Source: Comamonas composti DSM 21721
GTDB lineage: Bacteria > Pseudomonadota > Gammaproteobacteria > Burkholderiales > Burkholderiaceae_C
Assembly: GCF_000429845.1 (NCBI RefSeq)
Contig: NZ_AUCQ01000015.1
Location: 1-64,000, forward strand
DNA: 64,000 nt
Reading direction: 5' to 3'
The position numbers and the translations under genes were made by a program. The notes beneath the pieces are model-generated. The model was not told the origin of the DNA, made no database searches, and saw only the letters and a list, made by a program, of their open reading frames with translations. This document shows, in pieces, positions 30,225 to 40,206 of this stretch (position 1 is the stretch's first letter; the number at the start of each line of letters is the position of its first letter).

Positions 30225-31212
30225 ATCCGGCTGGCTCGCAGATAGTCAGCCAGGTGGCCGTGGATCAAAGCGCTTCCGCAAGACGTTCAAAACGCAGGCC
30301 GAGGCCAAGGCATGGGAGGCTTGGCTAAAGACCCAGGTCAACCAAGATGCCAAGTGGCAACCTGAGAAAAGAGACACACGCAAGCTCAGTGAGTTGATTG
30401 ACCTTTGGCATACCCATCATGGGGTCAGCCTCAAAGCCGGCACCGACACCTACAACCGGCTCAAGCTCGCTTGCGCAGCCATGGGTGATCCCATAGCCGA
30501 CCGGTTCACGGTCAACACCTTCACGGCATATCGCACCGAGCGGCTCGCGGCCGGCATCGCCCCCAACAGCGTCAACCGTGAACACGCCTATCTGCGCTCC
30601 GTATTCAACGAGCTGCGAAGACTCGGGCAGTGGAACAAGCCCAACCCCCTTGCCGAACTGCGCCAGTTCAAGGTACAGGAGTCCGAGCTGTCATACCTGG
30701 CAGCAGACCAGATCCATGAGCTTTTATCTGAGCTGCAAAAGGGCAAGAACCGCCACGCAGCGATGGTAGCCAGGGTCTGCTTGGCAACCGGTGCGCGCTG
30801 GAGCGAAGCAGAAAGCCTGGAAGCCCGCCACCTGCGCAACGACCAGATTCAGTTTGCGGGCACCAAGTCTGGGAAGGTGCGCGCCATCCCTATCGAACCC
30901 GAGTTGGCACAGCAGCTTCGATCACACCACCTCAAAGCAGAGACAGGCCAGCGCCTTTTTGCGCCCTGCTACGCGGCATTTCGTGATGCGGTCGGGCGCT
31001 CAGGCCTTGAGCTGCAAGATGGGCAGCTCACACATGTGCTGCGACACACGTTCGCATCGCACTTCATGATGAATGGCGGCAACATCCTGGTGCTCCAGCG
31101 CAGCCTGGGCCATGCCAATCTGACCATGACGATGCGCTAAGCCCACCTGGCCCCAGACCACCTGCAAGAGGTGGTCAAGCTCAACCCGTTGTCTGCGTTG
31201 ACACTTGGTTGA
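30205..31212 (+). pseudogene. Inovirus tyrosine integrase, catalytic Tyr codon replaced by stop
   Basis: GTG 30205 (VALKKTESGWLADSQPGGRGSKRFRKTF) starts the usual N-terminus. The SAM-like domain and catalytic domain follow: first Arg in ATGARWSEAESL, Lys in TKSGKVRAIPI, HVLRHTFASHFMMNGGNILVLQRSLGHANLTMTMR. The next codon is TAA (31138-31140), and the same frame continues AHLAPDHLQEVVKLNPL to 31212. In relatives this reads MRYAHLAPDHL, where Y is the nucleophile. The stop therefore removes exactly the catalytic residue, so the element cannot cut its own ends. The gene lies next to the tRNA-Lys att site. Confidence 0.88.
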
Positions 31213-31227
31213 CACCTGAAACGAAAA

Positions 31228-31255
31228 AAGGACTTAGGCGTTAACCTAAGTCCTT
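31228..31255 (-). terminator. Terminator of tRNA-Lys
   Basis: On the minus strand, AAGGACTTAGG-TTAACG-CCTAAGTCCTT followed by TTTT, eight bases after the encoded CCA. A near-perfect rho-independent terminator. It also faces the integrase on the plus strand. Confidence 0.85.
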
Positions 31256-31259
31256 GAAT

Positions 31260-31313
31260 TCTTTGGTGGGTCCTACGAGATTCGAACTCGTGACCAACGG
31301 ATTAAAAGTCCGC
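31260..31313 (-). repeat. Attachment site copy inside tRNA-Lys
   Basis: 54 bp identical to 17871-17924. It covers the 3' half of the intact tRNA gene. Integration here keeps the tRNA whole because the element supplies an identical 3' end. Confidence 0.85.
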
Positions 31314-31339
31314 TGCTCTACCGGCTGAGCTAAAGACCC
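31264..31339 (-). tRNA. tRNA-Lys (anticodon TTT)
   Basis: A 76-base cloverleaf on the minus strand starts GGGTCTTTAGCTCAG, with anticodon loop CTTTTAA, T-loop GTTCGAATC, acceptor stem pairing and encoded CCA. It is the integration target for both elements to its left. Confidence 0.97.
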
Positions 31340-31381
31340 GAACCTGCCAAACAAAAAATAACTCTCTCGTTTAGCGAAGAC

Positions 31382-32233
31382 TCATATTCTAGCATCAAAT
31401 CCTTGGTGCTTTGAAGAGCTGCTGATTTTTTCCAGGACCCAGCCAGCCGCGCATTGGCCGAAGCTGGCGGTCACGGCAACCACAGAGCCGTAGCCATGGC
31501 AGTTGAGGCTGCCATCTCCCTCCAGCGCGCACGAAGCATGCGGGGGAGCCACGGCTTCGCGGCTGAAGACGCAGCTCACGCCAATGTTCTTACCCTCTCT
31601 GGGCGCACCATGCTCGCGGCGTAGGCGATAGCGCAGCTGGGCCAGCAAGGGGTCATGGGTGGTGGCACTTAAATCGTCTATATCGATCTTGTGCGCCAGG
31701 CGTTTGCCTCCGGCTGCGCCCACGCTGATGAAGCATTGGCGCCTGGCACGGGCATGGGCTGCCATCACGGTCTTGGCCTTTATCTGATCACAGGCATCAA
31801 TGACGGCATGCGCATCGCTAGGCAGCAATTGCAACCAGTTGTCGGGGGTCACGAAATCGTCAACGCATTGCACCACGCAAGCCGGATTGATCTCAGCGAT
31901 GCGATCACGCATGGCCTCGATCTTGGCCTGGCCAACGGTGCTTGTGAGGGCATGGATCTGGCGGTTGATGTTGGACTCGGCCACGTGGTCCATGTCGATC
32001 AGCGTGAGTTTGGCCACGCCGCTGCGCGCCAGGGCTTCTGCGGCCCAGGAGCCGACCCCGCCTATACCGACCACAACGATATGGGAAGAGCGTATGCGGG
32101 CTGCGCCTTCCACTCCATAGAGTCGCTGCAGGCCGCCAAAGCGGCGCTGCAGATCGGCCTCAGAAAAAACAGCGCCCGAATCGGGCGCTGTGCTCTGGCC
32201 GGCGGATGCCGGTGATTGTGCGTCGCTCATCAC
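31382..32233 (-). CDS. tcdA: tRNA threonylcarbamoyladenosine dehydratase
   Basis: 283 residues. The E1-like/ThiF fold has nucleotide-binding SHIVVVGIGGVGSWAAEALARSG at 48-70, LIDMDHVAESNINRQ, and VIDACDQIKAK. It cyclises t6A37 of tRNA to ct6A using ATP. The C-terminal cysteines fit CsdL/TcdA. The start overlaps the cpoB end by 4 bp on the upstream side. Two adjacent ATGs make the exact start uncertain by one codon. Confidence 0.93.
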   Translation of the reverse strand: MMSDAQSPASAGQSTAPDSGAVFSEADLQRRFGGLQRLYGVEGAARIRSSHIVVVGIGGVGSWAAEALARSGVAKLTLIDMDHVAESNINRQIHALTSTVGQAKIEAMRDRIAEINPACVVQCVDDFVTPDNWLQLLPSDAHAVIDACDQIKAKTVMAAHARARRQCFISVGAAGGKRLAHKIDIDDLSATTHDPLLAQLRYRLRREHGAPREGKNIGVSCVFSREAVAPPHASCALEGDGSLNCHGYGSVVAVTASFGQCAAGWVLEKISSSSKHQGFDARI

Positions 32234-33012
32234 TTGAGAGTGGCCAGCCTGTTCTTGGCTGCGCCAGCAGCTTCCGAATTGGGATAGTTCCTGACCAAGT
32301 CCTCCAGGGTCTTGCGAGCCCCTTTGTTGTCCTTGAGCTCGATCTGGCAGTTGGCTATCGACAGCGCTGCCTCAGGCGCACGCCCGTGCAAAGGCGTGGC
32401 ATTGAGCAGGCTGCGGAAGTTGGCAATGGCCTCCTTGTAGTTGCGCGTGGCGTACTGCGCATTGCCCAGCCAGAAGCGCGCCGAGGAGGCGTAGCCGCTC
32501 TTGGGCCATTGACCCAGAAAGGTCGTGAAGGCCGAGCTTGCTTCCGGATACTTGCCACTGCGAAACACCGCCAGGGCCGCCTCGAAGTCGCGCTTTTCCG
32601 TAGGGTCGGCGACAAACTCCTGGCCATCGACGTTCACGCTCATGGGCTCGAACTGGCGCAGGCGCTCGTCCATGCCCTTGGCTATGTCACGCTGATTGCG
32701 CTGCAACTCGGAGGTGTCGCGCAGCAGTTGCTCGTTCTGTCCACGCAGCTTGGCCTGGTCGGCTTTGAGTTGCTCGATCTGCGACTGCAACTCCAGCAGG
32801 CTGCGGCGCATCTGCGCATTGTCCTCGCCCATGCGCTGCTGGCTTTGCTGCATGCCATCGAGGCGCTGGCGCATTTCTATGATGGCGCGGCGCGCCTCGT
32901 CATCACCGAACAAGGCATAGCTGCTGCTGGCAAAGCCGCCAAGCATGACGGCCAGCAACAGGGCTCGCGGCGAAAGCGGAAAACGACTCGGATTCAACAA
33001 GGCGCGCCCCAT
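32230..33012 (-). CDS. cpoB: Cell division coordinator CpoB (YbgF)
   Basis: 260 residues. A signal sequence (about 18-35), then the trimeric coiled coil (DEARRAIIEMRQRLDGMQQSQQRMGEDNAQMRRSLLELQSQIEQLKA, 38-100) and TPR repeats (about 140-258). The protein is periplasmic and couples Tol-Pal action to peptidoglycan synthesis at the septum. It sits 2 bp after pal in the tol-pal cluster. Confidence 0.93.
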   Translation of the reverse strand: MGRALLNPSRFPLSPRALLLAVMLGGFASSSYALFGDDEARRAIIEMRQRLDGMQQSQQRMGEDNAQMRRSLLELQSQIEQLKADQAKLRGQNEQLLRDTSELQRNQRDIAKGMDERLRQFEPMSVNVDGQEFVADPTEKRDFEAALAVFRSGKYPEASSAFTTFLGQWPKSGYASSARFWLGNAQYATRNYKEAIANFRSLLNATPLHGRAPEAALSIANCQIELKDNKGARKTLEDLVRNYPNSEAAGAAKNRLATLK

Positions 33013-33014
33013 GC

Positions 33015-33551
33015 TCAGCGGTAAGACAGTTCAGCGCGGCGGTTCTGCGCAAACGCGTCTTCGGTATTGCCTTCAACCGCCGGCTTTTCCTTGCCATAGC
33101 TCACGGCTTCCATTTGCGACTCCTGCACGCCCAGCAGGCCCAGGGCGCGGCGCACGGCTTCGGCGCGCTTTTGGCCCAGTGCCAGGTTGTATTCGCGGCC
33201 GCCACGCTCGTCGGTATGGCCTTCGATCTGGACCTTGCGCGATTGCGAGGCCTTCAGAAAGCGCGCATGGGCCTCGACCTGTGCCTGGGCATCGGCGCGT
33301 ATGGCGTAGCTGTCAAAGTCGAAGTAGACGATGCGACTCACGCCTTGGGGGCCGTCCTTGTCCGAAGCAGAGGCCGACAGGTCCACGCCCGACACGCCGC
33401 TTTGCGAGGTGCTGCCGCTCCCTGCGCCCTGGCCCGTGCTTGCGGCACCTGCATCGGTGACAGGAGTTTCGTCGAGCTTGACGCCGGAGCTGCAGCCGGC
33501 AATCAGGGCCGTGATGGCAATAGCCAGGGAGAGACGCTTGAATAAGATCAT
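33015..33551 (-). CDS. pal: Peptidoglycan-associated lipoprotein Pal
   Basis: 178 residues. The signal peptide ends in a lipobox LIAGC, then comes a Ser/Thr/Gly-rich linker, then an OmpA-like domain with VYFDFDSYAIRADAQAQVEAHARFL and IEGHTDERGGREYNLALGQKRAEAVRRAL, the peptidoglycan-binding motif. It anchors the outer membrane to the wall and binds TolB. ATG 33551 was chosen to begin the signal peptide. Confidence 0.95.
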   Translation of the reverse strand: MILFKRLSLAIAITALIAGCSSGVKLDETPVTDAGAASTGQGAGSGSTSQSGVSGVDLSASASDKDGPQGVSRIVYFDFDSYAIRADAQAQVEAHARFLKASQSRKVQIEGHTDERGGREYNLALGQKRAEAVRRALGLLGVQESQMEAVSYGKEKPAVEGNTEDAFAQNRRAELSYR

Positions 33552-33616
33552 GAAAGACTCCGTAAGTCCGGATAAGAAATCGTTGATTGTCCGAAGAACC
33601 AGTAGCGAGACCGAGA

Positions 33617-34936
33617 TCAGGGTTTTTGAAAAGGCCCCCAATCGGGTTCACGCAGATCACCACCCTGCCCTGCAAGCCTGGCCTTGATCTTGCCATCCAG
33701 TGTCGTCGTCATCAAAGCCTCGCGGCCTTGTTGCACGGTTGCGTAGACGATGAGACGGCTGTTGGGTGCAAAGCTCGGGCTTTCATCGGACGTGGTGTCG
33801 GTGATTGCCGTGACCGTGCCGGTGGCCAGATCCTGCACATGCAGTTTGTAGCCTCCGCCAACGCGCGAGATGTAGGCCAGCCACTTGCCGTCCGGGCTGA
33901 TGCTGGGCGAGATGTTGTAGTTGCCGGTGAAGGTCACGCGCTCGGCACTGCCGCCCGAAGCCGCGACCTTGTAGATCTGGGGCGCACCGCCACGGTCGCT
34001 GACGAAGTAGATCGTGCGGCCGTCGCTGGAGAACTCGGGCTCGGTATCGATGCCGCTGCTTTGCATCAGGCGACGCGGTTCGCCGCCTTCGGCGTTGATC
34101 AGGTACAGCTGCGAGCCGCCGTCACGGCTCAGCGTCACGGCCAGACTCTTGCCATCGGGCGACCAGGCCGGCGCGCTGTTCGAGCCGCGGAAGTTCGCCA
34201 CCAGGCGGCGGCGGCCGCTGGCCACGTCGTGCACGTAGACCACGGGCTTGCGCGACTCGAAGGACACATAGGCCAGTTGCTTGCCCGTGGGCGACCAGGC
34301 CGGCGAGATGATGGGCTCGGGGCTGGACAGCGCCGACTGTGCGTTCTCCCCATCGGCATCCGCGACCCAGAGACGGTAGTTGCTGCCGGCCTTGGTCACG
34401 TAGGCAATGCGGGTGGAGAAGATGCCCTTCTCGCCCGTGAGCTTTTCATAGATGAAATCGGAGATGCGGTGGGCCACGAGGCGCAGATCACCCACGGTGA
34501 CCGCAAAGCCCTGGCCGCCCAGATCCTGGCCGCGCACCACGTCCCAGAGCCGAAAGCGCACATCGAAGCGCCCGTCGGGCAGGCGCGTGACGCTGCCCGA
34601 AACCAGCGCATCGGCATTCTTCTGGCGCCACAGGGCCACATCGGGGCGCGAGGTCTCGTCGAGCTGCGCGCCTGCCGTATCCACGCCACGGAACTGTCCG
34701 CTGCGCTCAAGGTCGGCCTGGATGATGGCGGAGATTTTCTGGGGAGACTGGGCTTCGCCCTTGAACTGGGCAATGGCAATCGGCAACTGCGTCAGGCCCA
34801 CGCCCGTGACTTCAACACGGAACTGCGCAAGAGCGGGAAGCGCCGGGCTGGAGGCCAGCGCCATCAGCATGGCCCTGCGCGAGGCAAGGGGTTTGGCCGC
34901 AGTGGAAACAGAAAATGCTCGTCGATTAATAGTCAT
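33617..34936 (-). CDS. tolB: Tol-Pal system protein TolB
   Basis: 439 residues. Signal sequence with twin arginines (about 10-38), the N-terminal domain ([20 protein letters not shown]) and a six-bladed beta-propeller of [12 protein letters not shown] repeats (about 190-430). A periplasmic link between TolA and Pal. It is 65 bp upstream of pal. TolQRA are not in the window and would lie elsewhere. Confidence 0.96.
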   Translation of the reverse strand: MTINRRAFSVSTAAKPLASRRAMLMALASSPALPALAQFRVEVTGVGLTQLPIAIAQFKGEAQSPQKISAIIQADLERSGQFRGVDTAGAQLDETSRPDVALWRQKNADALVSGSVTRLPDGRFDVRFRLWDVVRGQDLGGQGFAVTVGDLRLVAHRISDFIYEKLTGEKGIFSTRIAYVTKAGSNYRLWVADADGENAQSALSSPEPIISPAWSPTGKQLAYVSFESRKPVVYVHDVASGRRRLVANFRGSNSAPAWSPDGKSLAVTLSRDGGSQLYLINAEGGEPRRLMQSSGIDTEPEFSSDGRTIYFVSDRGGAPQIYKVAASGGSAERVTFTGNYNISPSISPDGKWLAYISRVGGGYKLHVQDLATGTVTAITDTTSDESPSFAPNSRLIVYATVQQGREALMTTTLDGKIKARLAGQGGDLREPDWGPFQKP

Positions 34937-35128
34937 TGGCAGTCATCAATATCTCCGGGAAGACCCGGTGCCTACACAGAGGCGAATGTTACACACACTA
35001 GATGATTCACAATGTAAGAACCCGTACTTTAAGCCCCGCGAGTGACTTTCACCCATGCGCCGGGCATTCCCGGACTTTGGTCCGGCACGGCCCGAGCAAG
35101 GCCCTGCCCCCTCTAGAATCCTCGCCTC
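34937..35128. promoter_or_regulatory. Divergent promoter region of tolB and msbA
   Basis: 192 bp with no gene. An AT-rich stretch at about 34985-35030 (TTACACACACTAGATGATTCACAATG) is the likely place of the tolB promoter on the minus strand. msbA starts after CTAGAATCCTCGCC with no strong ribosome-binding site. Confidence 0.4.
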
Positions 35129-36976
35129 ATGCAAGAACCATCTCCTACTCCGTCATCGGCCACAACCGGCGTGGGCAAGCCCTCCTCGTCCTCCCAGGGA
35201 CCTGCGGACCTGCCGTTGTCGCAAAGGCTTAGACGCATTGCGCCGTACTTCAGCGGACAGCACCTGGCCTGGTCTCTGGCGGTGGCTGCCACCTTGGTGG
35301 GAGCGGCAACCGAGGTCTTGATCCCGGCTCTGTTGCAGCCTCTTTTGGACAACGGATTTACAGAAGGTTCCCTGCCGCTGTGGACCGTTCCCGTGGCCAT
35401 CATAGGGATATTTCTGGTTCGCGGCCTGGCCCAGTTTCTCGGGCAATACGCGCTTGCACATATCGCCAACGAAGGCATGCTGGCCCTGCGCCAGCGGCTG
35501 TTCGAGCGCCTGCTGGCGGCCGACATGGCCTTGTTTTCGCGCCAGTCGGCCTCGTCCCTGTCGAACACCGTGGTCTATGAGGTGCAGACCGGCTCCACGC
35601 TGCTGGTCCAGGCCATGCTGGGGATCTCGCGTGACGGCTTCACGCTGGTCGGCCTCTTGATTTACCTGCTGTACCTGAACTGGCAGCTGACGCTGATCGT
35701 GGCCGTCATGGTACCGGGCGTGGGCTGGATCATGAAGACGCTGTCCAAGCGCCTGTACCGCATCACCAAATCCAGCCAGGAAGCCACGGACGAGCTCGCC
35801 TATGTGGTGGAGGAGAACTTTCTCGCTCACCGCATGGTGCGCCTGCATGGCGCCCAGCAAGGCCAGTTGCAGCGCTTTGGCGCGCTGGGCCACAGGCTGC
35901 GGCGCCTGGCCATCAAGGCCACGATTTCCTCGGCCGCGATGACGCCTCTGACCCAGTTGCTGGCCGCCGCCGCCCTGTCGGCCGTGATCTGCATTGCGCT
36001 GTGGCAAAGCCGGGGCACGGCCTCCATCAGCAGCATGCATGAAGTCACCGTGGGCAGCTTTGCGGCCTTCATCTCGGCCATGCTGATGCTCATCGCGCCG
36101 ATTCGCCGCATGGCCGATGTGGCCAACCCGATCACGCGCGGCGTGGCTGCGCTGGAGCGCGGCCTGTATCTGCTTGAAGACTCGGGAAACGAGGTCGGTG
36201 GCCAGCTCGTGCCCGAGCGGGTCGAAGGTGCCATCGAGCTGCGCGATGTGAGCGTGCAGTTCGGCGAGGACAAGGCCCCGGCCCTGTCCCATGTCAGCCT
36301 GCAGGTGCGTCCTGGCGAGGTCGTGGCCCTGGTCGGCCCCTCGGGCGCGGGCAAGACCACGCTGGTCAATCTGCTGCCGCGCTTCATCGCACCCAGTCAG
36401 GGCGGCTTGCTGCTGGACGGCGTGGCCCTGGCCGACTGGGATCTGGCGGCGCTGCGCCGGCAGTTCGCCATGGTCAGCCAGGATGTGGTCATGTTCAACG
36501 ACAGCATTGCGGCCAATGTGGCCCTGGGCAGCGAAGAGGACGAAGGCAAGCTCTGGGCGGCCCTGGAGGCCGCGAACCTCGCCGAGCATGTGCGCGCCCT
36601 GCCCGAGGGCCTGCAAAGCAGGGTCGGCCACAATGCGGCCCAGCTCTCGGGCGGCCAGCGCCAGCGCCTGGCGATTGCGCGCGCGCTCTACAAGAATGCG
36701 CCGATCCTGATCCTCGACGAGGCCACCTCGGCCCTGGACAACGAGTCCGAGCGCCTGGTACAGCAGGCGCTCAACCGCCTCATGCAGGGCCGCACCACGC
36801 TGGTCATTGCCCACAGGCTGTCGACCATCGAGCATGCGGACCGCGTGATCGTCATGGAGCGCGGCCGCATCGCCGAGCAAGGCACGCACCAGCAGCTGCT
36901 GGCCATGGACGGCCTGTACGCGCGGCTGCATACCCAGAACCGCGCAGGCGGCGCCCCGGCTCAGTCCAAGGCATGA
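35129..36976 (+). CDS. msbA: Lipid A export ABC transporter MsbA
   Basis: 615 residues. Six membrane segments fall in residues about 45-330, then the ATPase with Walker [10 protein letters not shown] (about 403), Q-loop [10 protein letters not shown], signature [14 protein letters not shown] and Walker [13 protein letters not shown]. Homodimer flips lipid A-core across the inner membrane. Divergent from tolB. A long inverted repeat follows its stop. Confidence 0.92.
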   Translation: MQEPSPTPSSATTGVGKPSSSSQGPADLPLSQRLRRIAPYFSGQHLAWSLAVAATLVGAATEVLIPALLQPLLDNGFTEGSLPLWTVPVAIIGIFLVRGLAQFLGQYALAHIANEGMLALRQRLFERLLAADMALFSRQSASSLSNTVVYEVQTGSTLLVQAMLGISRDGFTLVGLLIYLLYLNWQLTLIVAVMVPGVGWIMKTLSKRLYRITKSSQEATDELAYVVEENFLAHRMVRLHGAQQGQLQRFGALGHRLRRLAIKATISSAAMTPLTQLLAAAALSAVICIALWQSRGTASISSMHEVTVGSFAAFISAMLMLIAPIRRMADVANPITRGVAALERGLYLLEDSGNEVGGQLVPERVEGAIELRDVSVQFGEDKAPALSHVSLQVRPGEVVALVGPSGAGKTTLVNLLPRFIAPSQGGLLLDGVALADWDLAALRRQFAMVSQDVVMFNDSIAANVALGSEEDEGKLWAALEAANLAEHVRALPEGLQSRVGHNAAQLSGGQRQRLAIARALYKNAPILILDEATSALDNESERLVQQALNRLMQGRTTLVIAHRLSTIEHADRVIVMERGRIAEQGTHQQLLAMDGLYARLHTQNRAGGAPAQSKA

Positions 36977-36992
36977 GAGCAGAATAAAAAGT

Positions 36993-37070
36993 GAGCTGCT
37001 AGCGCTTGCCACACCTTGATTTCAAGACAGAATCCACTTGAAACCTAGGTGTGGCAAGCGCTAGCAGCTC
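36993..37070. repeat. Perfect 24-bp inverted repeat after msbA
   Basis: Arms 36993-37016 and 37047-37070 are exact complements (start GAGCTGCTAGCGCTTGCC) with a 30-base loop. The stretch lies between the ends of two convergent genes and could terminate both. Each arm contains the GCTGCTAGCGCTTG core of a family of intergenic repeats also seen near 42942 and 61598. Confidence 0.85.
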
Positions 37071-37136
37071 CTTTATTTGATAGTTTTCAAATCCTCAAGC
37101 TGGCCGACACAATGGCGCGCACGCGCCTGCTGCCCG

Positions 37137-37862
37137 CTACCAGCCGCCGCGCGAAGGCTGGGTGCGGCGCTCGGTCTGCAGTGCGCCCGACAGGCGCTTG
37201 ACCATGTACTGGCGATCCACGAGCCGCGCAAAGTCCACGGCCGTCAGCCCGCGCTGGTTGCGCAGCACAATGTCCGCGCCCTCCTTGAGCAGCAGGTCCA
37301 CCACGGCCTCGCTGCTGTACTGCGCGGCCAGCATCAAGGGCGTGGTGCCATTGGGCGAGGCCGCATCGATGTAGGCATGCTCGTCGATCAGCAATTGCAC
37401 GATGGCCAGGGTCTCGGGCCGGTCGGCCGAGACCGCATAGTGCAGCGGCGCCCAGCCCTCCTGGTTCACATCGGCGCCGCGCTTGATGAGCTCCTGCGCC
37501 AGCTTCAAATGCCCCTTGATGCAGGCCATCATGAGCGGCGTCTCGCCCTGGCGGGACGCGAGGTTGAGGTCAATCCCCGGCGACTTGAGCAGCACGTCGA
37601 ACACGTTCAGCGCGTCCTGGTGCAAGGCCGCCACCAGGCCCGGGCGGCCGCGCGTGTCGCGCGTATTGGGGTCGAAGCCGCGAAAGATCAGGTTGACCAT
37701 GGTTCTCTGGTTGTCGCTGATGATGGCGCGGTTGAAGTCGTCGTAATCGCCGGCCCAGACCCCGCCCGCGCCTGCTGCGGCTGCAACCATGCCGGCCCGC
37801 CCCGCCAGGGCCAGCCAGCGGCGGCGGTTCAAAAGCGCGGGTGAGGACGGCCTCAGGCTCAT
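37137..37862 (-). CDS. Exported ankyrin-repeat protein
   Basis: 241 residues. N-terminal twin-arginine-like signal ([26 protein letters not shown]), then five to six ankyrin repeats (GRPGLVAALHQDALNVFDVLLK; GETPLMMACIKGHLKLAQELIKRGADVN; APLHYAVSADRPETLAIVQLLIDEHAYIDA; GTTPLMLAAQYSSEAVVDLLLKEGAD). Role unknown. Probably periplasmic protein-protein contacts. Start overlaps the tatD stop (ATGA). Confidence 0.8.
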   Translation of the reverse strand: MSLRPSSPALLNRRRWLALAGRAGMVAAAAGAGGVWAGDYDDFNRAIISDNQRTMVNLIFRGFDPNTRDTRGRPGLVAALHQDALNVFDVLLKSPGIDLNLASRQGETPLMMACIKGHLKLAQELIKRGADVNQEGWAPLHYAVSADRPETLAIVQLLIDEHAYIDAASPNGTTPLMLAAQYSSEAVVDLLLKEGADIVLRNQRGLTAVDFARLVDRQYMVKRLSGALQTERRTQPSRGGW

Positions 37863-38665
37863 GCGAGCACTCCCTTGAACAGCTGATCGAAGTTGCGGCT
37901 CGTGACCTCGGCCACCTCCTCCACGCGCATGCCGCGCACCTCGGCGATCTGGCGCGCCACAAAGGGCACATAGGCCGGGCTGTTGATCTTGCCGCGATAG
38001 GGCACGGGCGCGAGGTAGGGGCTGTCGGTCTCTATGAGCAGGCGCTCCAGCGGCACAAAGGCCGCCACGTCGCGCAGATCCTGGGCGTTCTTGAAGGTGA
38101 CGATGCCCGACATGGAGATGTAGTAGCCCAGGTCCAGCGCCGCGCGCGCGACCTCCATGGTCTCGGTAAAGCAGTGGAACACGCCCCCGGCCTGACCTGG
38201 CGAGCCGTCCTCGCCCTCCTCGCGCAAGATGCCCAGGGTGTCGGCGCTGGCGCTGCGCGTATGGATGACCAGGGGCTTTTGCACTTCGCGCGCCGCGCGT
38301 ATGTGCACGCGAAAGCGCTGACGCTGCCATTCGAGATCGGCGATCGAGCGCCCGCCCTTGCGGTCCTGCATGCCGTAGTAGTCGAGCCCGGTCTCGCCAA
38401 TGGCGACCACGCGCGGCAGGCCCGCGCGCTGTACCAGATCGGCCACCTCGGGCTCGGTCATGTGCTCGGTGTCCGGGTGCACGCCCACCGTGGCCCAGAA
38501 GTTGTCATGGGCCAGTGCCAGGCCGTGCACGGCTTCGAACTCCTCCATGGTCGTGCAAATGCACAGCGCGCGTGTGACCTCGGCCTCGGCCATGGCCGCG
38601 CGAATCTCAGGCAGGCGGCTTTGCAGCTCGGGAAAGTTCAGATGACAGTGGGAATCGGTAAACAT
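37859..38665 (-). CDS. tatD: TatD-family metal-dependent deoxyribonuclease
   Basis: 268 residues. N-terminal FTDSHCHLNF with the metal His pair, IGETGLDYYG, VIHTRSA, HCFTET and a final IETDSPYLAPVPYRGKINSPAYV are the TatD signature blocks. 3'-5' DNase with a TIM barrel. I chose ATG 38665 as the family starts at MxxDSHCHL. Confidence 0.92.
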   Translation of the reverse strand: MFTDSHCHLNFPELQSRLPEIRAAMAEAEVTRALCICTTMEEFEAVHGLALAHDNFWATVGVHPDTEHMTEPEVADLVQRAGLPRVVAIGETGLDYYGMQDRKGGRSIADLEWQRQRFRVHIRAAREVQKPLVIHTRSASADTLGILREEGEDGSPGQAGGVFHCFTETMEVARAALDLGYYISMSGIVTFKNAQDLRDVAAFVPLERLLIETDSPYLAPVPYRGKINSPAYVPFVARQIAEVRGMRVEEVAEVTSRNFDQLFKGVLA

Positions 38666-38729
38666 GAAAAGCAATCAAAAGCCCTGCGCGCCAGGGCCGG
38701 AGCGCATGAGGCTGCAGCAGGGCCGGATG

Positions 38730-39089
38730 TCAGACGGTCTGGGTGGGCTTTTCCGAGCCCAGGGCCGTACCCAGGATCTGCTCTATCTTGACCTTGAGCT
38801 GCACGGACTTCTCGTCCTTGGGAAAGCGCACGCCAATGCCTTGCACGCGATTGCCCGAAGCGCGCGCCGGCGTGACCCAGGCCACGCGGCCGGCCACGGG
38901 GTAGCGCTGGGGATCGTCAGGCAGGGTCAGCAGCACGTAGACATCATCGCCGAGCTGGTAGTCACGCTGGCTGGGAACAAAGATCCCCCCTTCGGCGAAC
39001 AAAGGAATATAGGCCGCGTACAGCGCAGCCTTTTCCTTGATCGCCAGTTGCATGACGCTGGGACGGGGTGTGGCAGGTGTTTTTTCCAT
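38730..39089 (-). CDS. pilZ: PilZ-domain type IV pilus protein
   Basis: 119 residues: IKEKAALYAAYIPLFAEGGIFVPSQRDYQLGDDVYVLLTLPDDPQRYPVAGRVAWVTP...RVQGIGVRF. This matches the PilZ of pilus biogenesis rather than c-di-GMP receptors, since the RxxxR motif is missing at the N-terminus. The neighbours tatD and holB are the common context in beta- and gammaproteobacteria. Confidence 0.88.
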   Translation of the reverse strand: MEKTPATPRPSVMQLAIKEKAALYAAYIPLFAEGGIFVPSQRDYQLGDDVYVLLTLPDDPQRYPVAGRVAWVTPARASGNRVQGIGVRFPKDEKSVQLKVKIEQILGTALGSEKPTQTV

Positions 39090-39171
39090 GGCAGGCTCAG
39101 GACATGAGAGTGGGGCAGGCGCGGCCCGGGGGCTGGCGCCGCATCCGCGTAGATTAACAGACGCCGCAGCC

Positions 39172-40206
39172 TCAACGCCTGGCGCGCGGGCTGCTGCCTG
39201 AGAGCAGTACGCCTTTGGCGCGGGCGGCCAGGGCCTCCATCATCAGCCCGGTGTTGAACGGGTGATCGGCCGTGCGCGCAGCCGCAACCAGCTCCCGCGA
39301 CCAGGCCTGCAGCCCGTCCATGGCCAAAGGCCTGGAGGGCAGATCGGCACGCGTGAAAAAGCGCGGCTCGGCCCCCGCAGCCAGCGCCATGAGGTCGTGA
39401 CAGATCTTCTGCAGCGCGGCCACGGCCCCGGCCGGAGCATGGCCCGCAAGGGCCGCCACATCGCCCTTGGCCAGGGCACGCGGCAACTGCGCCCAGGCCT
39501 GGGCCGCGCCGCTGCGGGCCAGGGCCAGCGCATCGCCGGGGCGCCCACCCGCTGCGCGCAGGGCGGCCTCGGCGGTCCCGGGCTCGATCTGCTGGCCGGC
39601 CAGCCACTGGCCCGCAGCCTGATCAGTGGGCCAGCTCATGGTGTGCGTGAGGCAGCGGCTGCGTATGGTGGGCAGCAACTGGTGCGCGGCCTCGCTGGCC
39701 AGAACAAAGCGCGCATCGCCGGGCGGCTCCTCCAGGGTCTTGAGCAAGGCGTTCGCGGTGATGGCATTCATCTGCTCGGCCGGATAGACCAGCACCACCT
39801 TGCCACGCCCGCGCGCGCTCGTGCGCTGGCAGAACTCCACGGCATCACGCATGGCGTCCACGCGGATCTCGCGGCTGGGCTTGCGCTTTTTGTCGTCGAT
39901 CTCGGCCTGGGCCTTCTCGCTCAAGGGCCAGCCCAGCTCCTGCATTTGCAGCTCGGGCATGAGCACGCACAGATCCGCGTGCGCGCGCACCGCGATCGCA
40001 TGGCAGCTCGGGCATGCGCCGCAAGCGCCCTGCTCCGCAGGCGCTTCACACAGCCAGGCACGCGCCAGCTCCAGCGCCAGCGCGTATTGGCCCAGGCCCG
40101 ACGGGCCCTGCAGCAGCCAGGCATGGCCGCGCTGGGCCAGCAGGCTCGCGCGCTGCTCGGCAATCCAGGGGGCCGAAGCCTCGGGCGGCAAAAGATCCTG
40201 GCTCAT
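39172..40206 (-). CDS. holB: DNA polymerase III delta-prime subunit
   Basis: 344 residues. P-loop variant [23 protein letters not shown], the zinc cysteines [56 protein letters not shown]. Part of the clamp loader. GLGQ replaces GxGKS, normal for delta-prime, which does not hydrolyse ATP. Start overlaps the tmk stop. Confidence 0.92.
   Translation of the reverse strand: MSQDLLPPEASAPWIAEQRASLLAQRGHAWLLQGPSGLGQYALALELARAWLCEAPAEQGACGACPSCHAIAVRAHADLCVLMPELQMQELGWPLSEKAQAEIDDKKRKPSREIRVDAMRDAVEFCQRTSARGRGKVVLVYPAEQMNAITANALLKTLEEPPGDARFVLASEAAHQLLPTIRSRCLTHTMSWPTDQAAGQWLAGQQIEPGTAEAALRAAGGRPGDALALARSGAAQAWAQLPRALAKGDVAALAGHAPAGAVAALQKICHDLMALAAGAEPRFFTRADLPSRPLAMDGLQAWSRELVAAARTADHPFNTGLMMEALAARAKGVLLSGSSPRARR

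Noticed and set aside
10833-31212. Stop-codon recoding as an explanation for the two in-frame TAA codons
   Set aside because: TAA also serves as the normal end of intact genes here, for example the left integrase (17804-17806) and excisionase, so ordinary nonsense mutations are the simpler reading.
35153-37012. 619-codon minus-strand frame
   Set aside because: Antisense of msbA, His/Gln-rich, no homologous pattern.
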